Assembly: GCF_015278125.1 (NCBI RefSeq)
Contig: NZ_JADILO010000001.1
Coordinates: 124,001-188,000 of the forward strand
Source of the DNA: Vibrio fluminensis
Lineage (GTDB): Bacteria > Pseudomonadota > Gammaproteobacteria > Enterobacterales > Vibrionaceae
Reading direction: 5' to 3'
Length of the DNA: 64,000 bases
The position numbers and the translations under genes were made by a program. Under the pieces are notes generated by a model. That model saw nothing but the letters and a program-made list of their open reading frames with translations. It had not been told where the DNA came from and did not search any database. Positions 57,023 to 64,000 of this stretch are shown piece after piece (the stretch's first letter is position 1; the number at the start of each line of letters is the position of its first letter).

Positions 57023-57937
57023 GTGACAGAGCACTCTTCCACTCAGGGCGTAACAGCAACTAAGCCAACGTTGAAAAAGCGCATCCGCTTAAATAGGTTA
57101 GATATCGGTTTGATTATCGTGTCTATCGCCTTTGGCGCTTGGCTCTACTACCGCTCGTCGGTAGGAGTGAATTATAGCTGGCATTGGCAAGAGGCTCTCT
57201 CACTACTTTTTACCCCGCGCGCTGACGGCAGTCTACCCTATTTCTTTCAAGGTTTTATTGCCACGATTCGTTTAAGTGCTTGGGGTATCGCTTTCGCCCT
57301 AATCGTCGGTACTCTCTTGGGGCTCGCTAAGTTCTCCACATCATCTTGGCTAAACAAACCCGCCAACGCATTTATTCAACTGGTGCGTAATATTCCGCCT
57401 TTAGTCTTTGTCTTTATCTTTTACTTTTTCGTCTCTAATCAATTAATCCCTTTGCTTGGTTTGGAAGATCTTCTGCGTAATTACCCAAGTGAAACGAGCG
57501 CAGTTCAGGCGTTCTTTTTCGGTCCTGCCAATCTTTGGGAAAACCTACTCTCTGGCGTCTTGTGCGTTGGATTACTCTCTTCCGCTTATGTTGCCGAAGT
57601 GGTCCGTTCCGGGCTTGAAAGCATTGATAAAGGGCAATGGGAAGCGGCTGACTCATTAGGTATGTCTAGTTGGGTTAAATATCGCTTCGTCATTGCGCCG
57701 CAGGTACTCAAAGCCATCACTCCAGCTCTGGCAGGCCAAACGATCTCTTTGGTAAAAGACACTTCGATTGTCTCACTAATTTCTATTCAAGAGATGACCT
57801 TTGTTGGCACAGAGATCGCTAATTCGTCAGGCTACATTTTCGAAATCTGGCTTATCGTCGGTTTTGCCTACTTTATACTTTGCTTTGGTCTTTCGACTTT
57901 TTTCCGTCAATTGGAAAAACGCCATCAATCACGCTGA
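57023..57937 (+). CDS. Polar amino acid ABC transporter permease (second)
   Basis: This 304-residue permease has a GTG start (TAGGAA upstream). It has an extended N-terminal tail of about 30 residues and then a helix, the motif RNIPPLVFVFIFYFF, and the EAA loop GQWEAADSLGMSSWVKYRFVIAPQVLKAITPA. It is longer than a standard HisM/HisQ protein. With the first permease it would form a heterodimer, as in the glutamate/aspartate AapQM type. Confidence 0.9.
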   Translation: MTEHSSTQGVTATKPTLKKRIRLNRLDIGLIIVSIAFGAWLYYRSSVGVNYSWHWQEALSLLFTPRADGSLPYFFQGFIATIRLSAWGIAFALIVGTLLGLAKFSTSSWLNKPANAFIQLVRNIPPLVFVFIFYFFVSNQLIPLLGLEDLLRNYPSETSAVQAFFFGPANLWENLLSGVLCVGLLSSAYVAEVVRSGLESIDKGQWEAADSLGMSSWVKYRFVIAPQVLKAITPALAGQTISLVKDTSIVSLISIQEMTFVGTEIANSSGYIFEIWLIVGFAYFILCFGLSTFFRQLEKRHQSR

Positions 57938-58141
57938 TATTTTCTTATGCCGTGAGAATGACCATTTTAGCGAACAAAAAACGTTCAATTCTTTGATCTA
58001 TCCCACAGGAAATAGCGGTTAAAAATCAAGCAACATCACAACTCTGTTCGTATAATTAAGATGATCTGGAGAAGTGTAGTTGCCAACACCTGCGTCAGAT
58101 TAAAACCATTACAATGACGCTCAACGTCTAGGGGATTAGCC

Positions 58142-58366
58142 ATGAAACGGGATGTTTATGGTATTTGTTTATCAAAGAATTTGCTGTCTAAAAACCTTTC
58201 AAGCACCTTTACTCATGTGCGCGCTTACTCTAAAACCGAGGTATTAGAAGATGCCTGCGTACGACACGCATTTCCACAAATGTCGGGTGAAGATCTGCTA
58301 ACCTCTGTTCAAACCGACACGACACTGTTCTGGCGGGCAGAATTTGTCTGTCAAGCCAATAAGTAG
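58142..58366 (+). CDS. Hypothetical small protein, 74 residues
   Basis: I do not recognise this protein. It is soluble and slightly basic (MKRDVYGICLSKNLLSKNLS at the start), with two central cysteines. A good ribosome-binding site (TAGGGG, eight bases before the ATG) and an immediately following terminator argue that it is a real gene. It lies 200 bases after the amino acid permease gene on the same strand. Confidence 0.65.
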   Translation: MKRDVYGICLSKNLLSKNLSSTFTHVRAYSKTEVLEDACVRHAFPQMSGEDLLTSVQTDTTLFWRAEFVCQANK

Positions 58367-58382
58367 CGTCATCCGGTTGATA

Positions 58383-58410
58383 AAAAAGGAGCTATTCAGC
58401 TCCTTTTTCT
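58383..58410. terminator. Bidirectional terminator
   Basis: AAAAAGGAGCT, ATTC, AGCTCCTTTTT: perfect 11-bp stem with A/T flanks. It serves the small plus-strand gene and the minus-strand TonB operon. Confidence 0.9.
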
Positions 58411-58429
58411 ATTGATATTAGCACTTCGG

Positions 58430-59602
58430 TTATCCAGCTTGTTGCTCGCTTACCTTACGCAATTGTGACAAGTATTTAATCCAACCCCTCGATTGGTTAG
58501 TACTTTCAATATTGTCTGCTTTTTTTGCTTGAATCAACGCACGCTCAAGTTGGTTTAGCTTGTAATAAGCACGGGTTTTGGCCAATGCCACTTCTTCGCC
58601 ACGTCCTTTTACTTTATCAAGCACTACTAGCGCATTCTGGTATTGGCCTTCTTGCACCATGATTTGAGCCACATTCCAGTGGTATTTCGCATTATGTTTA
58701 GCAGCGACTTTCCACTGAGCTAGCGCTTTATTCCACTCTCGTGCATGTTGCCAGTAGCTGGCTTGAGTAACAATAAGATCAAGATCGCTACGTGCGTCAT
58801 CAAGTTCACTTATCTCAATTGCTGCACGTTCTGGAATACCACGTTGAGCATAAAGCTGAGCTAAAAGCTTACGATTTTGCTGTGATAAAGCTAAACCTTG
58901 CTGCTTTGCTAACGCTAACGTGCCTAATGCACCTTTATTGTCGTTAACCTGCATCTGTAAACTCACCAATTGACGCCACCAGTTGATTTTTTCCGGCTGA
59001 AGAACAATTAAGCGTTCCAATGTCGGTATCGCATCTTTCCAACGTTTGAGTTGCAACTGCGCACCTAACTTAAGCGACAGCGGTTGAAGCTCATCCTTAC
59101 TTTGAAAACGACGGTACTTATCAACCGCGGGAATAACCTGTTTCCATTCACTGATTTGATAGTGTGCTTGAGCAATTCTTAGCCATAACTCGTCAGCTTT
59201 TTGCTTGCCTGGTACTTGCTTAGTCAACTGATAATAGTGTGGCAAAGACTTTTTGAACTGCTGATCACTTAACAGTAAATCCGCCAACATTTTCTGGGTT
59301 GTCCAAGCTTGCTCATCCTGCAATTGCTTTGAATCAACCGCAAACTGAAGCTGCTTAATTGCGTTTTTTGCTTGACCGTCTTGCCAATAAAAAACGCCCA
59401 GCATGCGCGCGACAAAAGCTTGGTCATAAGCACGTGAGGTATCAATTGCTTTAAGTGCAGTAATCGCCTGTTTAAATTGCTCGTCTTGAGCCATTTCATT
59501 GGCTTTTTGTACGCGCACAGCGGTGTACTGACTTAATTCTGCCGCAACAGAACTAAAAGCACTCAAGCTGAGTAAACTGATCAAGAGTGTACGTTTAATC
59601 AT
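58430..59602 (-). CDS. TPR-repeat protein of the TonB2 operon
   Basis: This 390-residue protein has a signal peptide (RTLLISLLSLSAFSSVAAE) and then helical TPR-like repeats (for example AITALKAIDTS, WQDGQAKNAIKQL, WRQLVSLQMQVNDNKGAL), predicted periplasmic. Its neighbourhood matches the distal TPR gene (VC1543-like) of the V. cholerae tonB2 cluster. Its likely role is accessory to the energiser complex. Its start overlaps the tonB stop by four bases. Confidence 0.85.
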   Translation of the reverse strand: MIKRTLLISLLSLSAFSSVAAELSQYTAVRVQKANEMAQDEQFKQAITALKAIDTSRAYDQAFVARMLGVFYWQDGQAKNAIKQLQFAVDSKQLQDEQAWTTQKMLADLLLSDQQFKKSLPHYYQLTKQVPGKQKADELWLRIAQAHYQISEWKQVIPAVDKYRRFQSKDELQPLSLKLGAQLQLKRWKDAIPTLERLIVLQPEKINWWRQLVSLQMQVNDNKGALGTLALAKQQGLALSQQNRKLLAQLYAQRGIPERAAIEISELDDARSDLDLIVTQASYWQHAREWNKALAQWKVAAKHNAKYHWNVAQIMVQEGQYQNALVVLDKVKGRGEEVALAKTRAYYKLNQLERALIQAKKADNIESTNQSRGWIKYLSQLRKVSEQQAG

Positions 59603-60219
59603 TTTGCTAACTTAAACTCCAATCTAACCGTTTGACCAAATTGCGATAGCGCACTGCCATCTTCCACTTTCGGTTGATATTTCCACTTACGCAAAGCACG
59701 TACGGCTTCTTTTTCAAACATACGACGTGGATTTGCGTCTACCACTTCAATGTCAGTTGGGCGACCGGTTGGGTCAATCGTAAACTTCAGCACCACAAAA
59801 CCTTCAGCACCACGACGCAGTGCTTTGGCTGGGTAACGAGGCTCAACACGGTAAAGTGGCATTGCTTGCTGGTTAACACCAAAATCGCCAAACGTCGGAG
59901 CGCTTACAGCCAAGCCATCAATGGCAGTATCAAGCCCTAACGTTGGTTGCATTGCCATTGGCGACACACTTGCGGTCTCAGCGCGAGCTTGCGACACCTC
60001 CATCTGTTCAGGCACTTCTGGTGGCTTAGGCTGCTCAGGCACACTGCGTTGACGACGTTGTACTTCCTGCTCAGTTTCCATCATGACCATGTTGAAACTC
60101 ACCGCTTCACTCGCCTCAGGCGCACGGCGGTGACCGTTATCTACCATCCAAGCCATAAAGCTAAATAGCGCCAAAGCAATCGCGCCTGCAATAGGTAAAG
60201 AGAGTAAGATTCGAATCAC
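59599..60219 (-). CDS. tonB2: TonB2-type energy transducer
   Basis: TonB transmits the proton motive force to outer-membrane receptors for siderophores, haem or B12. This short form (206 residues) has one N-terminal transmembrane helix (IAGAIALALFSFMAWMV), a short proline/glutamate segment (PEQPKPPEVPEQ) instead of a long Pro-Lys region, and the C-terminal domain (VEPRYPAKALRRGAEGFVVLKF... VRALRKWKYQP). That is the TonB2 rather than TonB1 build. It shares one base with the exbD stop. Confidence 0.9.
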   Translation of the reverse strand: MIRILLSLPIAGAIALALFSFMAWMVDNGHRRAPEASEAVSFNMVMMETEQEVQRRQRSVPEQPKPPEVPEQMEVSQARAETASVSPMAMQPTLGLDTAIDGLAVSAPTFGDFGVNQQAMPLYRVEPRYPAKALRRGAEGFVVLKFTIDPTGRPTDIEVVDANPRRMFEKEAVRALRKWKYQPKVEDGSALSQFGQTVRLEFKLAK

Positions 60220-60623
60220 TACTTCTTCTCCGCGGCCAAAGCGATATTCTTGACCCCTGCTCCTTTCGCAGCATCCATTACTTTTACAACGGTACCACTA
60301 TAAGCATGCTCATCTGCTTGAATAACAAGCGATGCATCTGGCTTATCCAATAGTAGATGCTCTAGCGTTGCTTGCACTCGCTCTACGTCGACAACGCGTT
60401 TATCAATGTAGATATCGTTCGCTGAGGTTATCGCAACAAAGATACCGGCCTCTTTTTGGCTCACCACATTTGACGCTTGTGGGCGGTTAACTTCAACGCC
60501 TGATTCGCGCACAAACGAACTGGTTACGATAAAGAAGATCAGCATGATAAATACAATATCAAGCATCGAAGTAAGGTCGATCTGCGCCTCTTCTTGTTTA
60601 TGTTGGCGTCTACCGAGTCTCAT
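60219..60623 (-). CDS. exbD2: ExbD biopolymer transport protein (TonB2 system)
   Basis: This is a 134-residue inner-membrane protein with one transmembrane helix (IDLTSMLDIVFIMLIFFIVTSSF). The conserved proton-relay aspartate is in SMLDIVF. A periplasmic domain follows. It pairs with ExbB to harness proton flow. It overlaps exbB by four bases and tonB by one. Confidence 0.93.
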   Translation of the reverse strand: MRLGRRQHKQEEAQIDLTSMLDIVFIMLIFFIVTSSFVRESGVEVNRPQASNVVSQKEAGIFVAITSANDIYIDKRVVDVERVQATLEHLLLDKPDASLVIQADEHAYSGTVVKVMDAAKGAGVKNIALAAEKK

Positions 60624-61183
60624 CGCTGACTCCTTAAAGATTTTTCTAGTTTAATTTCTCGAAGTTGGCATGCTTTTGCTAATCGAGCGTGTACAAACAT
60701 GCCAGCCAAAGCGGCGACCATACCAGCCATGGTTGGCAGTGTGGCAAGTGAAATACCTGAAGCCATCAATTTCGGGTTACTGCTGCCTTGGTTAGCCATG
60801 ACATCAAACACGGAAATCATGCCTGTCACCGTACCAAGTAGCCCAAGCATGGGACAGATAGCCACAAGTACTTTGATCATATTTAGGTTTTGGTTTAGCG
60901 CCATATGCGCTTGAGCGATCCAGCTATCGCGAATCGACAAGGCATACCATGAGTGTTGCTCCGCTCTGGCATGCCACTGACTAAGCCAGCCAGCGCGCAA
61001 CTTAGGATAATGGAAGTAGAGAAAAATCACGCGCTCTACCACCAAAACCCAACTCACTAATACCACTGCACCTAACCACCAAAGCACCTGACCGCCCTGC
61101 TCCATAAAGCTTTGCAGCGAAAGCAGCCAGTCACTCGACTGTAGGCTGCTTGGTAACCATGATAGGGAAAACAGTGAAGACAT
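60620..61183 (-). CDS. exbB2: ExbB/MotA-TolQ-type proton channel protein (TonB2 system)
   Basis: This 187-residue protein has three hydrophobic segments (about 35-57, 102-125, 145-170). The third carries the conserved small-residue pattern (GTVTGMISVFDVMA and ISLATLPTMAGMVAALAGM). It assembles with ExbD as the proton-driven stator. It shares one base with the ttpC stop. Confidence 0.92.
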   Translation of the reverse strand: MSSLFSLSWLPSSLQSSDWLLSLQSFMEQGGQVLWWLGAVVLVSWVLVVERVIFLYFHYPKLRAGWLSQWHARAEQHSWYALSIRDSWIAQAHMALNQNLNMIKVLVAICPMLGLLGTVTGMISVFDVMANQGSSNPKLMASGISLATLPTMAGMVAALAGMFVHARLAKACQLREIKLEKSLRSQR

Positions 61184-62550
61184 TAGGCAGCGCTCTCCAC
61201 TGCTTGTGGTTTATCACTCTTAACCAATGTTGCTTTTTCAGCTTGCTCGGCCACTAGGCCAATACCTTGTTTTTCAAGGATATTGCGAATGCTTTCAGCT
61301 TGCGAACTCAATACATTGTGCGCAAGTAGCAGCGGCATTGCCGCAACAAGACCCAGCACCGTGGTTACAAGAGCCATTGAGATACCACCCGCCATCACTT
61401 TCGGGTCGCCATTACCAAACTGAGTGATCACTTGAAATGTTTCGATCATACCCGTTACGGTACCAAGTAGACCTAGCATTGGCGCAAGCGCTGCTAATAG
61501 TTTCAGCATCGACAAGCCACGCTCTAAGCTCGTTTGCTCATCGACAACCGCTTCTAGCAAGCGAAGCTCTAACGCTTCTACTGTACGATTCTGCTCTTTA
61601 CTGTACACCGCTAGAATACGGCCTAATGGGTTGTTACCCGGCTCAGTTGGTTTCTTCAACTGTGCACGAATTTTCTGACGAGCAACGGCTAAACTCACAC
61701 CACGAACCAAGGCGATGATTGCACCAATCGCGAGTAGACCAAGGATAATGTTACCCACCACACCACCCGCTTGTAGGCGATCTTTTAAGCTTGGAGTAAG
61801 CGCCAATTGCTCAAGCATGACACCACGTGAAGGGTCAAGAATTACGTTAGCCACTTGGCCTTGCTCAACACCCGACAAAGAGGCGATTGTCGGGCCATTG
61901 TCTGGCTGTTTAATATAAGCGGTCGCTTCACCTCGAGCTCCGTTCCAAGCTAAGTAGCCCTGCTCACCAACAAGACCAATCGAACCTAGACGTAATGCCT
62001 CAACTTGGCTTTTTTTACCTTCACCATCAATGAAAGCAACCGAGGTTTGCGCAATTTTGTTGCTTGCATGGATTTGCTCATCCATCGCCTGCCATAAAGC
62101 GGTTAGCTGAGGCATTGAAGGCAATGTCGTCGCCGCAATAATGTCATCAATTTTTGCATTGTATGACTGTGCACCTGCCCCTGTTACTGAGTAGTTCAGT
62201 TCATTTTGGAGCTCTTTCGCGTTCTGACGTACAACACCAAACACTTCACCTAAACTGCCGGTTTCAAGACGCAATTGTTCTTCTAGACGCGCAAGTGTAT
62301 CTTCGTTTTGACTGAATTTTTCAGCCAATTTGTCGTTGTTAGCTTGTAAGCGATCGCGTTTTGCCACCAACTGCGCTTTAAGTTGTTTAAGCTCTTGTTC
62401 TGTGGCTTTAAATCCTGACTCACGTACTTGGTTATGCTGTGCTTGTTGCTTGTTTTCTTGACGAGCTTCACCAACAAGATCTGCACTGGCAAAAGTAGAG
62501 AATGAAAGAGTGCTAGCGGCAAGAAGTGATGCGATTAATTTCAGTTTCAT
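61183..62550 (-). CDS. ttpC: TtpC, TolQ-like component of the TonB2 system
   Basis: This 455-residue protein is specific to TonB2/TonB3-type systems of Vibrio. A signal peptide (LIASLLAASTLSFSTFAS) leads a periplasmic region with coiled coil at about 50-110 (ELKQLKAQLVAKRDRLQANNDKLAEKF). Residues about 265-455 are an ExbB/TolQ-like membrane part (GVVGNIILGLLAIGAIIAL; MLGLLGTVTGMIETFQVI). TtpC is needed for TonB2-dependent uptake. It is placed between the DUF3450 gene (1-base gap) and exbB. Confidence 0.9.
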   Translation of the reverse strand: MKLKLIASLLAASTLSFSTFASADLVGEARQENKQQAQHNQVRESGFKATEQELKQLKAQLVAKRDRLQANNDKLAEKFSQNEDTLARLEEQLRLETGSLGEVFGVVRQNAKELQNELNYSVTGAGAQSYNAKIDDIIAATTLPSMPQLTALWQAMDEQIHASNKIAQTSVAFIDGEGKKSQVEALRLGSIGLVGEQGYLAWNGARGEATAYIKQPDNGPTIASLSGVEQGQVANVILDPSRGVMLEQLALTPSLKDRLQAGGVVGNIILGLLAIGAIIALVRGVSLAVARQKIRAQLKKPTEPGNNPLGRILAVYSKEQNRTVEALELRLLEAVVDEQTSLERGLSMLKLLAALAPMLGLLGTVTGMIETFQVITQFGNGDPKVMAGGISMALVTTVLGLVAAMPLLLAHNVLSSQAESIRNILEKQGIGLVAEQAEKATLVKSDKPQAVESAA

Positions 62551-62551
62551 A

Positions 62552-63313
62552 TTATTTCACCTCCGCGATAAGAGACACCGGCAAGGTGATTAAACTTGGT
62601 GCCGTCTGTTTCGCTGCCACACCATAAGCTTTATCTAGCTCAGACTTCATTGCGCTATCGACTTCTACCCAAGCGTTGTCTTGTTTGTCCCAAGCCCAAA
62701 ACTTAGTACCATTTAGGCTGCGAGCAATGAGTGCAACACGACCAAGGTGAAGAATATCCGCTTCACGTTCTTCGCCTGATATTTGGATCTGACCTTGATA
62801 AAGGCCTAACTTGGTGCCGTAATCCATTTCAATCTGGTAAGCCTCTAGGATACGACGGTATTTTTCCGCATCACTGACATCAGCGCGAGTCATGAGTGAC
62901 TCAAGCTTAGCAATGCGCTCTTGACGCTGTTGCAATTTGATTGGCGCATCTTGATCTACGATTGTTTTCAGGCCTGCAACCATCTGGTACATCAAGGGCA
63001 CCACGCCTTGGCGAGTGATCTTGATATCTTGGATTTGACCATCAATACTGGTCATTTCCTCACTCTGGTTCGCAACCAAAGCCGTTAGGTGCACCTGATA
63101 CACTTCCAAGTTTTTGACTTCTTCTTGTAGCTGCTCAATCTCAGCTTGTAGCGACAACGCAGCATCATTACTTTTGTTGATGCGCTGCTGGCTAGACGCC
63201 GAAGCGGCATTGGTTTTGTTTTGAATAGATTGAGCAGTATCGAGGTTCGATGCTAATGCCGGGCTCATCGCCGCAGCAATAAGAATAGCTAAACTGGTTT
63301 TAAGTAGGTTCAT
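62552..63313 (-). CDS. DUF3450-like periplasmic coiled-coil protein
   Basis: This 253-residue protein has a signal peptide (KTSLAILIAAAMSPALAS) and a long coiled coil (about 35-90; SLQAEIEQLQEEVKNLEVYQVHLTALV). It fits the DUF3450 family that is the first gene of TonB2-type clusters (VC1548-like). Its molecular role is not established; coupling to TtpC is inferred from the conserved order. The likely Fur box is 75 bases upstream. Confidence 0.85.
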   Translation of the reverse strand: MNLLKTSLAILIAAAMSPALASNLDTAQSIQNKTNAASASSQQRINKSNDAALSLQAEIEQLQEEVKNLEVYQVHLTALVANQSEEMTSIDGQIQDIKITRQGVVPLMYQMVAGLKTIVDQDAPIKLQQRQERIAKLESLMTRADVSDAEKYRRILEAYQIEMDYGTKLGLYQGQIQISGEEREADILHLGRVALIARSLNGTKFWAWDKQDNAWVEVDSAMKSELDKAYGVAAKQTAPSLITLPVSLIAEVK

Positions 63314-63386
63314 AATCGTAGTTAGTTAGATTAACAATCAAAACACGGTTTTGACTGAGGTTCCAATAAATCCCAAATTTCTAGTT

Positions 63387-63405
63387 GATAAATATTATCA
63401 TTAAC
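63387..63405. promoter_or_regulatory. Fur box upstream of the TonB2 operon
   Basis: Read on the minus strand, GTTAATGATAATATTTATC matches 16 of 19 bases of the Fur consensus. It lies about 75-90 bases upstream of the DUF3450 ATG, in the 178-base gap after the receptor gene, so the operon is probably iron-repressed. Confidence 0.75.
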
Positions 63406-63453
63406 AATTAAGACGCATATTAACGATTTTTATCGATTTTGCAAACGACTAAA

Positions 63454-63475
63454 GGGGGAAGGTCTCCCTTCCCCC
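63454..63475 (-). terminator. Terminator of the TonB-dependent receptor gene
   Basis: GGGGGAAGG and CCTTCCCCC pair perfectly over 9 bases with loop TCTC. On the minus strand TTTAG follows, so the T tract is short. It separates the receptor from the downstream Fur-regulated operon. Confidence 0.7.
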
Positions 63476-63491
63476 TATTCTGCGGCGCAGA

Positions 63492-64000
63492 TTAGTATTT
63501 CACCTGCAATGTAGCCATGTAGTTGCGACCTTCGCCAATAACCACATTTTCTGCATACACTTTACCGTTATCTTCATTTACGCTTGTTGAGCCACCGCCT
63601 GCTAGATAGTCTTTGTCAAACAAGTTTTCAACTGTTAAGCGAGCAACAATATCAAGGTTCTCATCATACTTCAGGTTGTAAGCCAAGCCCATATCAACTC
63701 GAGCATAACCATCTTTCTTAAATAGGTTCGCCTCGTCACCATAACGCGAACCTTCGTAAACTAGACCAAGGTTCATATCAACGTTTTCAGTCGCAGCATA
63801 GCTTGACCAGATACTTGCAGCAAACTCTGGCACATCCGCCGGACGATTACCTGCATAAGTCGAGTGATTGGTAATTTCAGCATCCAAGTACATCGCTGAA
63901 CCCGTAATGCTTAGTGACTCCGTTACTAGACCTTGCGCAGTCAGTTCTGCACCTCGGTGGTGTTGTTCACCATCTTGAGAGCGATACTTCAGCGTTTTCT
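63492..64000 (-). CDS. TonB-dependent outer-membrane receptor (C-terminal part, partial)
   Basis: The open frame runs off the right edge; about 169 residues are visible. The beta-barrel pattern and the C-terminal YMATLQVKY (terminal aromatic) fit a TonB-dependent receptor. Barrel-domain motifs are RGAELTAQGLV, PADVPEFAASIWSSY and RLTVENLFDKDYLAGG, seen in siderophore receptors such as FhuA- or FcuA-type. The ligand is not known. It lies directly upstream of the TonB2 energiser operon, which suggests they work together. Confidence 0.88.
   Translation of the reverse strand, partial: KTLKYRSQDGEQHHRGAELTAQGLVTESLSITGSAMYLDAEITNHSTYAGNRPADVPEFAASIWSSYAATENVDMNLGLVYEGSRYGDEANLFKKDGYARVDMGLAYNLKYDENLDIVARLTVENLFDKDYLAGGGSTSVNEDNGKVYAENVVIGEGRNYMATLQVKY

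Noticed and set aside
1-64000. tRNA, rRNA, CRISPR array, prophage or intact insertion sequence
   Set aside because: I saw no cloverleaf-like sequence, regular spaced repeats, phage structural genes or transposase in the window by reading.

Overview
The window reads as chromosomal DNA of a marine gammaproteobacterium of the genus Vibrio (family Vibrionaceae). The evidence is a RelV-type small alarmone synthetase near purT, cdd and sbcB, a hutC-I-G-U-H histidine-degradation cluster, a six-gene TonB2-type energy-transduction operon containing TtpC, a TIGR02450-type Trp-rich small protein, and moderate GC with dense housekeeping gene content. The species cannot be named from sequence alone. I saw no rRNA, tRNA, prophage, CRISPR array or intact insertion sequence. 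The only mobile-DNA signal is a 267-bp MITE-like inverted-repeat element near 37.5 kb.

0-10 kb: the tail of an unknown gene, an all-alpha NTP pyrophosphatase-like protein, a GNAT acetyltransferase, the B12 importer genes btuC and btuD, astE, an M3-family oligopeptidase, and a cobalamin lower-ligand assembly cluster (cobT-cobS-cobU-cobC) preceded by a flavin-reductase-like protein. Corrin-ring synthesis genes are absent here, so this part looks like import plus salvage. 10-18 kb: a Rossmann oxidoreductase, a cystine-type symporter (TcyP family), CspA with a long 5' leader, a GAF/HD-GYP protein, exonuclease I, an LrgA/LrgB-type membrane pair and cytidine deaminase.

18-29 kb: a second HD-GYP protein, a three-gene unit (SLC13/DASS transporter, histidine kinase with an N-terminal cyclic-nucleotide-binding-like domain, stand-alone receiver), purT with a clear PurR operator, tpm, relV, an outer-membrane DUF3187-like protein and a SpoOM homologue. 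29-36 kb: the histidine utilisation genes, with TGTATATAC-type HutC sites before both hutC and hutI, then a DUF3581-like gene. 36-44 kb: an alpha/beta hydrolase, the MITE-like element, an arginine-type ABC transporter (artP-artJ-artQ-artM), a decayed SorC/DeoR-type regulator remnant, DUF3297, pirin and ROK kinase genes.

44-54 kb: a membrane diguanylate cyclase without an I-site, an acyl-CoA ligase, a periplasmic histidine acid phosphatase, several small genes (glyoxalase-fold, DUF6482-like, RidA, DUF2726 plus zinc ribbon) and a CitA/DcuS-type two-component system. 54-58 kb: a divergent polar amino acid ABC transporter whose first gene must start at TTG, just downstream of a perfect 9-bp inverted repeat. 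58-64 kb: an orphan small gene, then (minus strand) the DUF3450-TtpC-ExbB-ExbD-TonB-TPR operon. A strong Fur-box match lies upstream of it, and the 3' end of a TonB-dependent receptor runs off the window. The two gene sets fit together as iron-regulated receptor plus its energiser.

No wholly new multi-gene system is evident. The best leads are the signal-peptide-like N-terminus on RelV, the DASS/cNMP-kinase/receiver unit, the inverted repeat at the TTG-initiated ABC operon, the MITE-like element and the SorC remnant.
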